From the IMG/VR virus record IMGVR_UViG_3300031772_000179, positions 1 through 31,746 of that record: a stretch of 31,746 bases of DNA. The stretch is one strand, 5' to 3'. Below are positions 5,473 through 12,700 of this stretch, piece after piece. This DNA comes from a virus. The notes under the pieces are model-generated. The model had not been told where the DNA came from and did not search any database. It saw only the letters and a list, made by a program, of their open reading frames with translations. How positions within the stretch are numbered: position 1 is the stretch's first letter; each line of letters starts with the position of its first letter. Position numbers and translations under genes: made by a program.

Positions 5473-5501
5473 TTGACAGAGTACCAAATAAGTGATATAG
5501 T
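5473..5501 (+). promoter_or_regulatory. Plus-strand consensus promoter
   Basis: TTGACA (5473-5478) is perfect, the spacer is exactly 17 bases, and the -10 is TATAGT (5496-5501, one mismatch). It points right, against every protein gene in the window, and an intrinsic terminator follows only about 50 bases after the expected start point (about 5506-5509). Confidence 0.7.
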
Positions 5502-5505
5502 CTGT

Positions 5506-5579
5506 ACCGATTAGTTCCAGTTACTCTAATCATAATAAAAGTTGATCTTTTAGGGCGTTTTTCTAGGAACGCCCTTTTT
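5506..5579 (+). ncRNA. Candidate phage small RNA with own promoter and terminator
   Basis: The predicted transcript is about 70-75 nt. It folds into three consecutive hairpins: GATTAG 5509-5514 with CTAATC 5526-5531; TAAAAG 5536-5541 with CTTTTA 5547-5552; and the terminator stem GGGCGTT 5553-5559 with AACGCCC 5568-5574 followed by five T. A consensus promoter ends at 5501. It contains no significant reading frame. It would be antisense to any minus-strand readthrough transcript of this intergenic region. Possible roles are a trans-acting regulator, an antisense control of the adjacent leader, or a replication primer. Promoter, compact structure and terminator together make this the best RNA-gene candidate in the window. 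Confidence 0.6.
5553..5579 (+). terminator. Intrinsic terminator, plus strand
   Basis: A 7-bp stem, GGGCGTT/AACGCCC, with an 8-base loop is followed directly by TTTTT on the plus strand. On the minus strand the stem is followed by TAAAAG, so it would not terminate leftward transcription. It therefore serves the plus-strand RNA that starts near 5508. Confidence 0.75.
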
Positions 5580-5875
5580 CATTTTTGGTTATATTTTTTA
5601 TACTTACTAGATAAAAATTCCTTAGTTAAGTAGTCCTCCAAAAAACACACGAGCGTATAAAGTAAATATCGTGCGTCTAGCGACACGAGAGTTTCATTCA
5701 GTAGGCCATCTGGATACTTTACAACGATTGACAATTTTTCCTTCAATGGCCGTGCGTAGATTCGCCTTTCAATTAGATTGTAGCAAAGGGTTGCGTCTTT
5801 TCTCCGGCTTGGTGTCTTTCCAAAGGACACGCTCCATTTTTCGTCAGTCTTTGGTACGGTTACTTTTATTCTCAT
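5579..5875 (-). CDS. Hypothetical beta-rich protein, 98 aa
   Basis: A 98-residue basic protein starting MRIKVTVPKTDEKWSVSFGK. Predicted strands alternate with charged turns (KLSIVVKYPDG, ETLVSLDARYLLYTLVCFLEDYL), and it ends in a lysine-rich tail. No family recognised. The ATG has no Shine-Dalgarno but follows a short possible leader peptide through a TAA-ACC-ATG junction. Upstream are a consensus promoter and two hairpins, so it is probably regulated on its own. Its stop codon shares bases with the T-tract of the plus-strand terminator. Confidence 0.55.
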   Translation of the reverse strand: MRIKVTVPKTDEKWSVSFGKTPSRRKDATLCYNLIERRIYARPLKEKLSIVVKYPDGLLNETLVSLDARYLLYTLVCFLEDYLTKEFLSSKYKKYNQK

Positions 5876-5878
5876 GGT

Positions 5879-5950
5879 TTATTCTGTAGTTTTCAAGTAG
5901 GGGAGTGAAAGGAGGTGATCCGAAAACTCCCCTGTGGCAACCGAGATCAT
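5879..5950 (-). CDS. Possible leader peptide, 23 aa
   Basis: A 23-residue frame (MISVATGEFSDHLLSLPYLK then TTE) lies in the leader of the 98-residue protein gene and ends three bases before its ATG (TAA-ACC-ATG), a junction also used elsewhere in this genome. GAAGGT just upstream could serve as a weak ribosome site. The frame runs through the hairpin that carries the anti-Shine-Dalgarno copy, so translating ribosomes would unfold it. Evidence for translation is only positional. Confidence 0.25.
   Translation of the reverse strand: MISVATGEFSDHLLSLPYLKTTE
5899..5933 (-). promoter_or_regulatory. Hairpin exposing a copy of the 16S rRNA 3' tail
   Basis: An 8-bp perfect stem (AGGGGAGT 5899-5906, ACTCCCCT 5926-5933) has a 19-base loop. 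Read on the minus strand, the sense of all genes here, the loop contains GGATCACCTCCTTTC (5921-5907). This is identical to the end of 16S rRNA in many bacteria, including the CCTCC anti-Shine-Dalgarno. Read on the plus strand it is a 15-base perfect Shine-Dalgarno, but no start codon follows at usable distance. The minus-strand promoter at 5984-6013 would transcribe it. C-rich loops that pair with ribosome sites are known in Gram-positive small RNAs; use as such here is inference. Confidence 0.55.
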
Positions 5951-5976
5951 ACCTTCATGGGTTAGGTCAAGGTTGC
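5937..5976 (-). other. 5' hairpin of the leader RNA
   Basis: GCAACC (5937-5942) pairs with GGTTGC (5971-5976), with a nested ACCT/AGGT pairing (5951-5954 and 5964-5967). The outer stem begins where transcription from the promoter at 5984-6013 is expected to start, so this would be the first structure of the leader, directly ahead of the anti-Shine-Dalgarno hairpin. A 5' stem of this kind often protects a small RNA or leader. Confidence 0.4.
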
Positions 5977-5983
5977 ATAATTA

Positions 5984-6013
5984 AATATAGAACCTTTCTT
6001 GTTAGGGTGTCAA
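5984..6013 (-). promoter_or_regulatory. Minus-strand promoter of the hairpin leader and 98-aa gene
   Basis: On the minus strand, TTGACA (6013-6008) is perfect, the spacer is 18 bases and the -10 is TATATT (5989-5984, one mismatch). The start should be near 5976-5978. It lies between the C39-like peptidase gene (ends 6031) and the leader hairpins, with no other likely purpose in the 155-base gap. Confidence 0.65.
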
Positions 6014-6030
6014 GGGGAATTTTTCAGTTC

Positions 6031-6462
6031 TTACCTTTTATAAACAACCAACGCCCACCTATTTACCCGTTTGCCATCTTCAATATCGTACCAATTCTTC
6101 TCAAAATCTGGTATCGGTATTGTTGCGTCATTTAAGTAAACTATTCCATTTTCAACCTTATCAATTAGTGCGTAATGTCCGTCATCGGCGTCATTCGGCC
6201 CAGACATCCAATTTACAATTACATGATAATCTTTTAGAAGAATCCCCAATTCCCCAATCCTTAATCCTTCCAAGGGAAACCCCTTTAATCCAATATATTT
6301 AAGTCCCTCTACCATCTGTTCGTGGGATGTTCCGTCTTTAACTGACGTGTTCATTACCTCTGCTAATTCGGATTGGGTAAAGGATAATCCTTCTTGCTTT
6401 GCCACCCATTGTAATACGCCTGGCCCGCACCATCCTTCCGCCTCCTGTAATCTTTCTTTCAT
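6031..6462 (-). CDS. C39-like cysteine peptidase, stand-alone
   Basis: A 143-residue protein with the papain-like C39 layout. The catalytic Cys12 is in EGWCGPGVLQWV, the helix TQSELAEVMNTSVKDGTSHEQMVEGLKYIG matches the family's substrate-side segment, His96 is in DDGHYALIDKV and Asp112 is in YLNDAT. C39 proteases cleave double-glycine leader peptides when fused to ABC transporters; stand-alone phage and bacterial members are thought to cut peptides or cell-wall links. No signal peptide is present. The ATG overlaps the phosphoesterase stop (ATGA). The fold assignment is good; the substrate is unknown. It is the second C39-like gene here, distinct from the one in the lysis cassette. Confidence 0.7.
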   Translation of the reverse strand: MKERLQEAEGWCGPGVLQWVAKQEGLSFTQSELAEVMNTSVKDGTSHEQMVEGLKYIGLKGFPLEGLRIGELGILLKDYHVIVNWMSGPNDADDGHYALIDKVENGIVYLNDATIPIPDFEKNWYDIEDGKRVNRWALVVYKR

Positions 6463-7391
6463 TTCATCATTTCTATTCCCTCTTCAATCGGTACTGCGGT
6501 AAAGTATTTTTTATCTGTCCTGCACATTAAGGCTATACCCATCTGTTGCCCTCTTTTGGCGATACCGTGTATTCGGGCATATCTATCAGTAGTTTTAGCC
6601 GTACCTGGCCTGATATACAAAACCTCTCTGCCGTCAACCATTTCTTTCATATAACCCCAAATATGCTGGTGTCCGACAATAAATACGTCTGCTTCAGGGT
6701 ATTCGTTTTCTCTTAACCTAACACAACAATTATGGATATTTATTTTACTTTTTCCCCAATAGTCATGGGCCATAGCAATCTTATACTCCTGATTTCCTGC
6801 TTTTAAGTGTAAAAGTCCCATTCCTGGGAAGATAGGGGCTTCCAAGTTTTCGGCAAACATATACTCTGGCTCGATTCCGGCATTGGCAAACATCCATTCG
6901 GGATGATTTCCGATTACACAAGCCGCAAACTTATTTCCTAGCTCTCTAGCCATATCCTTAACAGTAAAAGCCTGTAAGTAAGGCGGAATAACATCCTCAT
7001 ATTGAAGTCCGCCCCATATTCCGTTATTAAATGAGTCGCCATCGTCAATTAAATAAGAGTTGGGGGTCTGCATCACTTTATCAATTAAATCTCTGATTAG
7101 TTTGTGGTCTGACTGATAAGTCCCAATATGGGCATCTGAAAAGACTAATCCCATTGTCCAAGGAATATCTGGTCGGTCTATTTTAACTTTATAATCACCC
7201 TCGTCTTGACAAATATCGGCTTCTTTAATTATTTTGGAGATACTTTCTATTCCTTCAAAAACTCTACGCCAGCCAACATTTATTCTTTTGTGGGGCGTTT
7301 CAATTATATTTTCTTCGGGGATATTAGGAGTATAAGGAGATTCTATTTTCTTTGTAGTTCCTTGCGAGTCTATTATAAGTTCATGGCTCAT
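6459..7391 (-). CDS. Calcineurin-like metallophosphoesterase
   Basis: A 310-residue enzyme with all five metallophosphoesterase motifs in order: SDAHIG (85-90; Asp86, His88), DDGDS (116-120; Asp119), GNHPE (161-165; Asn and His), AHDYWG (208-213; His209) and GHQH (240-243). These residues bind two metal ions and hydrolyse phosphodiesters or monoesters. The first ~75 residues (helical, after a linker) are extra to the core fold. Phage relatives are proposed to act in DNA repair, nucleotide turnover or removal of host defence nucleotides; none is shown here. It starts inside the end of the previous gene (11-base overlap) and is coupled to the C39-like peptidase gene by ATGA. Confidence 0.85.
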   Translation of the reverse strand: MSHELIIDSQGTTKKIESPYTPNIPEENIIETPHKRINVGWRRVFEGIESISKIIKEADICQDEGDYKVKIDRPDIPWTMGLVFSDAHIGTYQSDHKLIRDLIDKVMQTPNSYLIDDGDSFNNGIWGGLQYEDVIPPYLQAFTVKDMARELGNKFAACVIGNHPEWMFANAGIEPEYMFAENLEAPIFPGMGLLHLKAGNQEYKIAMAHDYWGKSKINIHNCCVRLRENEYPEADVFIVGHQHIWGYMKEMVDGREVLYIRPGTAKTTDRYARIHGIAKRGQQMGIALMCRTDKKYFTAVPIEEGIEMMK

Positions 7392-7629
7392 GGTGATTTT
7401 TTGTCCATTCTTCCATAACTATTTTATCGTGAACAACCTTTTTCAATTCTTCTCTTAATCTAAGCAACCTCTCCTCATCATCCTCTTCAGCGTATCCTTT
7501 AATTTTCTGCCAGGTTTCTTCTATTAGTTCTCCAACATCCTTTCCCTCCTCGTCAAGCGTCAGAAGTGCTGCATAAAAATTAAGGGCTTGTTCACGCTGG
7601 CTATCGTAGATTATGTTTTCTTTTCTCAT
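7381..7629 (-). CDS. Acidic helical hypothetical protein, 82 aa
   Basis: An 82-residue, strongly charged protein with an acidic middle (EETWQKIKGYAEEDDEERLLRLREELKK) expected to be one or two long helices. No motif is recognised. It overlaps the phosphoesterase start by 11 bases and the small membrane gene upstream by 29 bases. It may be a binding partner or regulator of the phosphoesterase, judged only from position. Confidence 0.55.
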   Translation of the reverse strand: MRKENIIYDSQREQALNFYAALLTLDEEGKDVGELIEETWQKIKGYAEEDDEERLLRLREELKKVVHDKIVMEEWTKNHHEP

Positions 7630-7729
7630 GTTTTTTCAAGAATTTCTCCAACTTTTCCTCGCCCCAGAATAATTTAAGATACACAAAATTCAGTAAGATT
7701 ACAACTAACAAAATGAGCAGGATTTTCAT
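7601..7729 (-). CDS. Small single-pass membrane protein, 42 aa
   Basis: A 42-residue frame with an N-terminal hydrophobic helix (MKILLILLVVILLNFVYLKL) followed by a very basic, charged tail (GEEKLEKFLKKHEKRKHNLR). The topology is that of a short inner-membrane anchor or small regulatory peptide. It starts nine bases after the stop of the 96-residue gene and overlaps the next gene by 29 bases. No ribosome site is visible, so coupling to the upstream gene is assumed. Function unknown. Confidence 0.4.
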   Translation of the reverse strand: MKILLILLVVILLNFVYLKLFWGEEKLEKFLKKHEKRKHNLR

Positions 7730-7738
7730 AAGGCAAAA

Positions 7739-8029
7739 CTAAAGTGACCGACTATACTTAAATTCTCTTTCGCCGGATTTATCAACCTCATTTAGTTTCC
7801 TGAGCATCATTTGTTGAAGCCTGTTCATGCCAATACCCATAGATATTGCACACATTCTGAAAGTTCCCGATTTACCCCTAACCCACTCCCTGACATCTTG
7901 TTTTTCCTCCGGGGAGGTAACATAGTCTTTGATTGCTTGGATGATAATTGACTGGAACACCTTTCTTTCGGGAACAGGTTGATTCTCTTCCCAGAGATTA
8001 TATCCACTATAGGCAGGATAATCCTCCAT
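7739..8029 (-). CDS. Conserved-looking phage protein, 96 aa
   Basis: A 96-residue protein with the pattern VFQSIIIQAIKDYVTSPEEKQDVREWVRGKSGTFRMCAISMGIGMNRLQQMM. It resembles a widespread small phage family in which a helix is followed by a short spacer, W-(V/L)-x, F-x-x-(C) and a final helix; the function of that family is not established. It is not obviously DNA-binding, though the last helices could form an HTH-like unit. The ATG sits six bases after a near-consensus -10 box, so it may be translated from a leaderless mRNA. Confidence 0.6.
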   Translation of the reverse strand: MEDYPAYSGYNLWEENQPVPERKVFQSIIIQAIKDYVTSPEEKQDVREWVRGKSGTFRMCAISMGIGMNRLQQMMLRKLNEVDKSGEREFKYSRSL

Positions 8030-8035
8030 ATCTTA

Positions 8036-8065
8036 ATTATTGTAACAATTTTACCCACTTGTCAA
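8036..8065 (-). promoter_or_regulatory. Minus-strand promoter after the lysis genes
   Basis: TTGACA (8065-8060) is perfect; after 18 bases comes AATAAT (8041-8036, one mismatch), six bases before the ATG at 8029. TACAAT at a 15-base spacing is a less likely -10. A short palindrome, ATTGTAACAAT (8039-8049), overlaps the -10 and could be an operator. The gap 8030-8077 holds nothing else. Confidence 0.55.
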
Positions 8066-8077
8066 GGGTATCTTTCA

Positions 8078-8329
8078 TTAGAACGGCATAATTCTAGCGA
8101 TAGTAGAATCAGCATCGTATCCAAACTTTTTGTCCAACCATTCCCTCAAAAATTTACCAAAGGCAACCACAAACCCTGTCGCAAATGCCATCGCTACGAC
8201 CTGTAGGGCTTTCTGTGGATCACTTAAATCAATTTTGAGTAATAGAACGGCGGCGACACCGGCAGTAAGACCAGCACGAACACCACGATATAAAGTTTTA
8301 ACCCATTCAGGAAATTCTTTTTTAACCAT
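8078..8329 (-). CDS. Holin-like small membrane protein
   Basis: An 83-residue protein with two hydrophobic segments (GVRAGLTAGVAAVLLLKI and ALQVVAMAFATGFVVAFGKF) joined by a short polar loop (DLSDPQK) and charged ends (MVKKEFPEWVKTLYR, EWLDKKFG). Small size, two membrane helices and position directly behind a cell-wall peptidase fit a class II-type holin. I start at the ATG 8329, nine bases after GGGGGTGA; a GTG at 8341 within that ribosome site would add four residues. Holins form membrane lesions at a set time and release the endolysin. The role is inferred from context. Confidence 0.6.
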   Translation of the reverse strand: MVKKEFPEWVKTLYRGVRAGLTAGVAAVLLLKIDLSDPQKALQVVAMAFATGFVVAFGKFLREWLDKKFGYDADSTIARIMPF

Positions 8330-8337
8330 ATTTTTAC

Positions 8338-9273
8338 TCACCCCCTTTTAATAAGAAAATCATATACGAATTTTTTCCACCCGGAGAATACCGGCTGATT
8401 ACATTGTTCTTTCAAAGTTTTTAATTCCCCAGAAAGGATTTTATTGTCATCGGTGGCCTTTTGCGCTCTATCTGTCAAGGCTTTAAGATCTTTTGTTAGT
8501 TTTTCTAATTCGCCAGCCTTATCATCTACCTGCTTTTGTAATTTACCAATCTTGTCCTGGGCTTCTGTCAATAACCTATCTTTCTCAACAACAATATCTT
8601 CATAGGCAATAAGTTTGTCTAATTCCGGCATAATGATTGCTTCGTTTAATCCAACACCTATTTTCTGTGCGGTCTTTTCTGCAATGGAAGCCTTGCGTTT
8701 TAGTTCATCAAGTTCACTCACCCCGATTACAACTGTCGGGATATTCAGTTCTTTTTCAAGAATCTTATCGTAACACCGCCATTCATAGACCGCTCTCCGG
8801 ACACCGCCATAGACATCCAATGGGATTGAAGTACCAGTCCAGCTATCTATTGCATAAAAGACTTCTGGATCATCATACCCATAAATTAAAATCCAATGCT
8901 GGTCATCATCGGGATCTCGCGGATCAAAGTCTATGTGGCATATTAAAGGTTGTCCGGCATCAAGAAGTTCCTTCATCTTAGTAATACCCTGTCCACTAAC
9001 CGGATCGGAATAATAAGGGGATCTATAGAGTTCCTTGAGTCCTAGTGCCGGACACTTAGCCCAGACAAAGTTGCCGCCACCTGCGGTGAATCCTGTATTA
9101 TCCTTGAGGATCTGATTTACTTCTAATGGAGTCTTACCGATGTAGTTACCAAAAGAAGTAATTAAGCATCCGTACTGACCGATACTGTACTGTTTGTCTG
9201 TATTATAACCAAGAAGTACCGAAGTCCACCGGGGATCTCGTTGTGAATAAAACTCTGGTAATTTTAGTTTCAT
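8338..9273 (-). CDS. C39-like cysteine peptidase with coiled-coil tail (putative endolysin)
   Basis: A 311-residue protein. Residues 1-180 form a C39-like (papain-fold) peptidase: FYSQRDPRW at the start, catalytic Cys36 in IGQYGCLITSFGN, His126 in DDQHWILIYGYDD and Asp143 in YAIDSWTG. Residues ~215-285 are a charged heptad-like coiled coil (KDRLLTEAQDKIGKLQKQVDDKAGELEKLTKDL...). The end is basic (GWKKFVYDFLIKRG). No signal peptide is seen, so release would need a holin, and holin-like genes flank it on both sides. I place the start at the ATG 9273, which overlaps the upstream stop by one base, rather than fourteen codons earlier. Peptide-bond cleavage in peptidoglycan is the likely job, but a virion-associated role is possible. 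Confidence 0.7.
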   Translation of the reverse strand: MKLKLPEFYSQRDPRWTSVLLGYNTDKQYSIGQYGCLITSFGNYIGKTPLEVNQILKDNTGFTAGGGNFVWAKCPALGLKELYRSPYYSDPVSGQGITKMKELLDAGQPLICHIDFDPRDPDDDQHWILIYGYDDPEVFYAIDSWTGTSIPLDVYGGVRRAVYEWRCYDKILEKELNIPTVVIGVSELDELKRKASIAEKTAQKIGVGLNEAIIMPELDKLIAYEDIVVEKDRLLTEAQDKIGKLQKQVDDKAGELEKLTKDLKALTDRAQKATDDNKILSGELKTLKEQCNQPVFSGWKKFVYDFLIKRG

Positions 9274-9536
9274 TAAGTGTTCTGGTCTTTTTTTATTAAC
9301 TGTTTGAGCAAACAATTAATAGATTTATTCAAATTTTTCAAAACTGCGGTTTCTTTTTTTGATTGGTCAGTTTCGTGGACTATGTGATTGTTAATCGTTT
9401 CGTTAAAAGAAGAAATCATTACGGTAATTTGAGCATCCTTTTTATCAATGGATTTAGTAAAATACTGAACAATAACCCAAATAAGAGCAAGCGCTCCCAA
9501 CCCAAAACCAAGTTGTGTAAGGTCTGGTATATCCAT
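9273..9536 (-). CDS. Membrane-anchored coiled-coil protein (holin or spanin-like)
   Basis: An 87-residue protein with one N-terminal membrane helix (about residues 7-26, LGFGLGALALIWVIVQYF) and a long polar helical tail (DKKDAQITVMISSFNETINNHIVHETDQSKKETAVLKNLNKSINCLLKQLIKK). This layout matches BhlA/UviB-type holin-like proteins and also resembles an inner-membrane spanin. It directly precedes the cell-wall peptidase gene, with which it shares a base (TAATG). The lysis assignment rests on topology and location only. Confidence 0.55.
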   Translation of the reverse strand: MDIPDLTQLGFGLGALALIWVIVQYFTKSIDKKDAQITVMISSFNETINNHIVHETDQSKKETAVLKNLNKSINCLLKQLIKKDQNT

Positions 9537-9570
9537 ATAGGTTTATTTTCCCATATTAGGTAGTTAATAA

Positions 9571-9756
9571 TCAAATAATATCAGTTAGGTTTCTGGTATA
9601 TGATGTTTTTTTATAAATAGCATATAAAGGAAAATAGACAAGTAATCCAATCCAAAAAAAGGTTTCAAACAAATAGATCAGACAGACTGTAATAAAAAAT
9701 ACAATCGGTAAACAAACTAAGATAGGAATACCATTTTTTATGATTGAAAATTTCAT
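9571..9756 (-). CDS. Small two-pass membrane protein
   Basis: A 61-residue, very hydrophobic protein (GIPILVCLPIVFFITVCLIY, then FFWIGLLVYFPLYAIY) with a basic C-terminus. It probably spans the membrane twice. Its ATG overlaps the stop of the giant protein gene (ATGA), so it is translated after it, and it leads into the lysis genes. It could be a holin, antiholin or ejection-related membrane protein. No family recognised. Confidence 0.55.
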   Translation of the reverse strand: MKFSIIKNGIPILVCLPIVFFITVCLIYLFETFFWIGLLVYFPLYAIYKKTSYTRNLTDII

Positions 9757-12700
9757 ATTTTCCCTAACTCCTTTTTTCGTTTATCTGATAACCATTCATC
9801 CGGTGCGGCTACCCAAGCATCCCAATTACCATTAAGATCATAAAGAATTTTTGCCATTTTGATATTATTCTCTGGATCTAACATTTTATCCCACGCTTCC
9901 CTAGCCATTTTTGGTGTAATGTCCTTATAGTTTCGGTAACTCTCATCCAGTATTCCAGCGTCTATCATCATTAGTCTTTCTTTTGCGCCACCTAGTAATC
10001 CATTCTCTCCAAACAATCTGACATTATTGATTCTGAATAATCCTCTATCTGTGTTTTCTTCTATCTCACCAGTAAACTTATTTTTGAAAGTAGCGATAGG
10101 TTTAGTGCTATCCCATTTACCATTCTCATCTAATCTATTACCTATATCCACTTCTTTGCCGCTTTTTAACTGAACATTCTCCCCTCTGATAACTCCATCA
10201 GCATCGGTTCGTTTTAATACCTTAGTTGCCTCTACCCATTTATCGCCAAACACTTCTTTAATAGTGTCATTGTAGGGTGTTTCGGTTGCCTCTGGTTCAG
10301 TAATAGTCGGCACTGGTTTAGTCTTGATTTCCGCCTCTTTAATTAAAGATTCTCTAAATACTTTTTCACTCCCCAGATCAAACCCTAGTATTCTTTTCTC
10401 CACCTTATTGCCGACATTCTTATAGTACCAATCCGGATCTGCTTTTCGTAAAGAGAGCATGGAGGTGTAGTACATCCTCTTTTCTTCAGTATTTAATTTT
10501 TCGACAGTTATTCCTTCAATCGGTTTTTCCAATCTCTGTTCTCCAGGGATCATATCTTGTACCTTACCTAAGAATTTCTCCCATCCGGTTCTAATGTCCT
10601 TAGTCCAGACAAGTTTCTTCGCCGTATCCTCCAACCCATCTGAAGCATAAACTTCTCCAACTAACTTGGGTAATTTAATACTAGCAATTCCAGATTTAAC
10701 AGTTTCAATAAAAGGATTGAAACTGATTTTATTTTTTTCAATTATGGAGTCTAATTTTTCCAATTGAATAAGGATTTTCTCTCTTAATCTCGCCGCTTTT
10801 TTGGGTTCTTTTTCAATATCCAACTTCCGGTAATCACTCAACAAATCGGAGATATTATCTGTTTGGTTTTTAATCCTTTTAACCTTTAATTTCTCCGTTA
10901 AGGGCGCTTTTCTTATTACCTTGCCCTTTTCGTTTGGAATAATCTCTTTATAAATTTGATCGTTCTTCTCTTTCAGGTCGTAATAGTTACTTATTCTTCT
11001 CCCGGAGCTAAAATAGTAATTTCTGATAACACTACTGAATGGGTTATAAACTCCCTTTTTACCCATCAGGAATCCCGAAGCGCGGCCAAAATATCCGGTA
11101 ACTAAGTAGTCAATTTTAATCGGAGAAACATTCAGTTTATCTCCTAGTAGCTTCGCAAACCACGAAGTAGATTCGGTATATCTGTATTTGGGTGGTAAAT
11201 TTCTTAATGTCTGGCTTTCCATCGGAATAACCTTTGGATAATCTTTAATTCCGGCAATCGTCATAATCGCCGGTTTTAGTATCTGTGGAATCCAACTCAT
11301 CAGGGCTCTGACGGGGTTTGTTATATTAAATTGTTGTGGCAAAAATGAAGTCCCAGCTTCTACGAAATCCCCAAAAGTATAATTGGCGTTTAGTATTTGA
11401 TTAGCCAATGTCATATTTATTATCAATCCAATAATTCCCATTTGTTCCGGGATTCTTATTTTTATCAATTGCTCTTTATTTAGTGGATTAGGAAACCATA
11501 TATATTTCGACAATTCGTCTGCTTCAAGATCGGTGTATAACTCTTTTTGTTCCTTACTCCCTTTCTGCATAAGCAAAACAAAAGAGGAGATTAGTGCCGC
11601 AGTTACCGCGAGGACAACAAAACCATATCTTTTTCTTCCGGTTGGAGATTGAATCATTCTCAAACCTTGATCTAAAACTTGTATCGCAGGATTGAAAAAC
11701 GGAATTGATTTGACAAATGTTTGACCTATTCTTCCGCCGCCAAGCCTGCCTATGTGGTGGAATGGCGCAGTAACACGGCCAGCTTCTTCTAGGGCAACAA
11801 TTTGCGGTTTTCCGGATTGTCTGGACTTAATAAATTCAGAAGCTCTTGTGGCAATTTCGGAATACTTGGAAGGAATTGCCAAAATATCTGTCCCTTTGTT
11901 TATAAGATCAAGGACTTTTATTAAACCATTCTTTTCTTTGGCTATTCTCGAAAATAATTCGTTCGGAGATAAATCCTGCCAACCTACAAATGTCTGTTTT
12001 TCGCCACCCAAAACCATATACTCAATAAAGAATTTACTTGTATCTCCGCCTCTGTCTTGAACCGCCTTCGATAATTCCTTCAACGGCGTATATATCGGAA
12101 TATAGTTATTCATTGTTTGAGCTGAAGCAGTAGTCTGGTCTACCGCATAATTTGCAAGGGCAAACTGTGGGAATAGTCCGGTTGTTCCTTTGGTAAAGAA
12201 TCTACTTGTCCCTAAAAGTAGTTGTTCAAAAACGCTTATATTCTGGTGGGTTAAAACCTCGTCAATCGTTCTTTTAATAACATTGTCAGATAAGATAGGA
12301 ACTCTTTTATAATCAACCCTTGCCATAATGATATTCGGATCTTTCTCTTGCGGAAATGTAAGCATACCGTTATCCTGCGGAACGACCTTAAGTTGAAGCG
12401 TCTGGAATAATTCCGGGAAAAATGCAGAATTGGCAATTTTGCCTATTTTGTTATAAACGATTTGTTTGAGTCCTTTTTTGGTCGCTTCGGCATGGTTGGT
12501 AATTGCGGAATAGACTGGATTGATAATTATTCTCGAAGATCCCTTTCTCCTGAAAAGTGCGGATACCTTAGTTTTGCCGACTCTTGCCGCGCCAGTATAT
12601 TCGATTTCTCCAACAATTTCGTCATAAAATTGTCTTTTGAGCGATGCGTAACCTTCCTTGTTGAGCAACCTATCTTTATTTTCCAGAGTTACGAGTTGCA

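Noticed and set aside
5452-5514. Plus-strand 20-codon frame across the small-RNA promoter
   Set aside because: It covers the promoter itself and ends at the start of the RNA, so the transcript would not contain it. No ribosome site of useful strength is present.
5905-6135. Plus-strand frame beginning in the AAAGGAGGTGATCC sequence
   Set aside because: Its GTG start lies just before the Shine-Dalgarno-like sequence and not behind it, and most of the frame is antisense to the C39-like peptidase gene. The product shows no domain.
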